The notes beneath the pieces were generated by a model that was not told the DNA's origin, ran no database searches, and worked only from the letters and a program-made list of their open reading frames with translations. The position numbers and the translations under genes are program-made. DNA of 6,779 bases from a gamma proteobacterium symbiont of Bathyaustriella thionipta. Its GTDB lineage: Bacteria > Pseudomonadota > Gammaproteobacteria > Chromatiales > Chromatiaceae. Shown here piece by piece: positions 6,770 to 6,779 of the stretch (position 1 is its first letter; the number at the start of each line of letters is the position of its first letter). The stretch is taken from assembly GCA_025656895.1 (NCBI GenBank), contig JAHXHF010000373.1, positions 1 to 6,779 of the forward strand, read 5' to 3'.

Positions 6770-6779
6770 ATGAACACAG
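6770..6779 (+). CDS. Start of an unidentified gene cut by the right edge
   Basis: ATG at 6770 begins M-N-T and runs off the window. The start is supported only by AAAGGG (6758-6763) 6 bases upstream and a possible promoter before it. Three codons are too few to suggest a product. It could be the next chromosomal gene or the first gene of an inserted element that shortened the preceding MBL gene. Confidence 0.4.

Noticed and set aside
1..6779. tRNA, rRNA, CRISPR array or complete insertion sequence
   Set aside because: I saw no regularly spaced direct repeats, no cloverleaf-like or rRNA-like segment, and no transposase or pair of terminal inverted repeats inside the window.

Overview
The window looks like ordinary gammaproteobacterial chromosome. 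The dnaX-ybaB-recR gene order, the close resemblance of these proteins to their enterobacterial counterparts, and a divergent MscK-type mechanosensitive channel gene all point that way. Base composition is moderate, near 50% GC in the genes. The genus cannot be fixed from the sequence; a marine or environmental gammaproteobacterium is a guess.

Layout. Positions 1-1389 on the minus strand hold the N-terminal 463 codons of a large MscK/KefA-type mechanosensitive channel, and the rest of that gene lies beyond the left edge. A roughly 140-base divergent intergenic region (1390-1530) separates it from a rightward run of genes: dnaX (DNA polymerase III tau subunit), ybaB (nucleoid-associated protein), recR (recombinational repair), a HIT-family nucleotide hydrolase, a CPA2 cation:proton antiporter with a C-terminal NAD-binding domain, and a secreted metallo-beta-lactamase-fold protein. 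Gaps between the rightward genes are 1 to 48 bases and no clear terminator lies between them, so they may be one transcription unit. The MBL-fold gene stops early, before the later metal-binding motifs. It is followed by an AT-rich segment and the first codons of a new reading frame (6770 onward) with a good ribosome binding site.

Function. dnaX, ybaB and recR join replication, nucleoid structure and daughter-strand gap repair, a grouping conserved in many proteobacteria. The HIT protein, antiporter and MBL protein are probably passengers of the same unit rather than partners in that job. The two membrane transport genes (MscK and the antiporter) both relate to ion and osmotic homeostasis but are transcribed in opposite directions from different places, so a link is not shown.

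I did not find a convincing new biological system. The points most worth checking are the truncated MBL gene and its junction with unrelated-looking sequence, a hairpin that would cover the ribosome binding site of the next gene, and a possible non-canonical route to a short gamma-like DnaX product.
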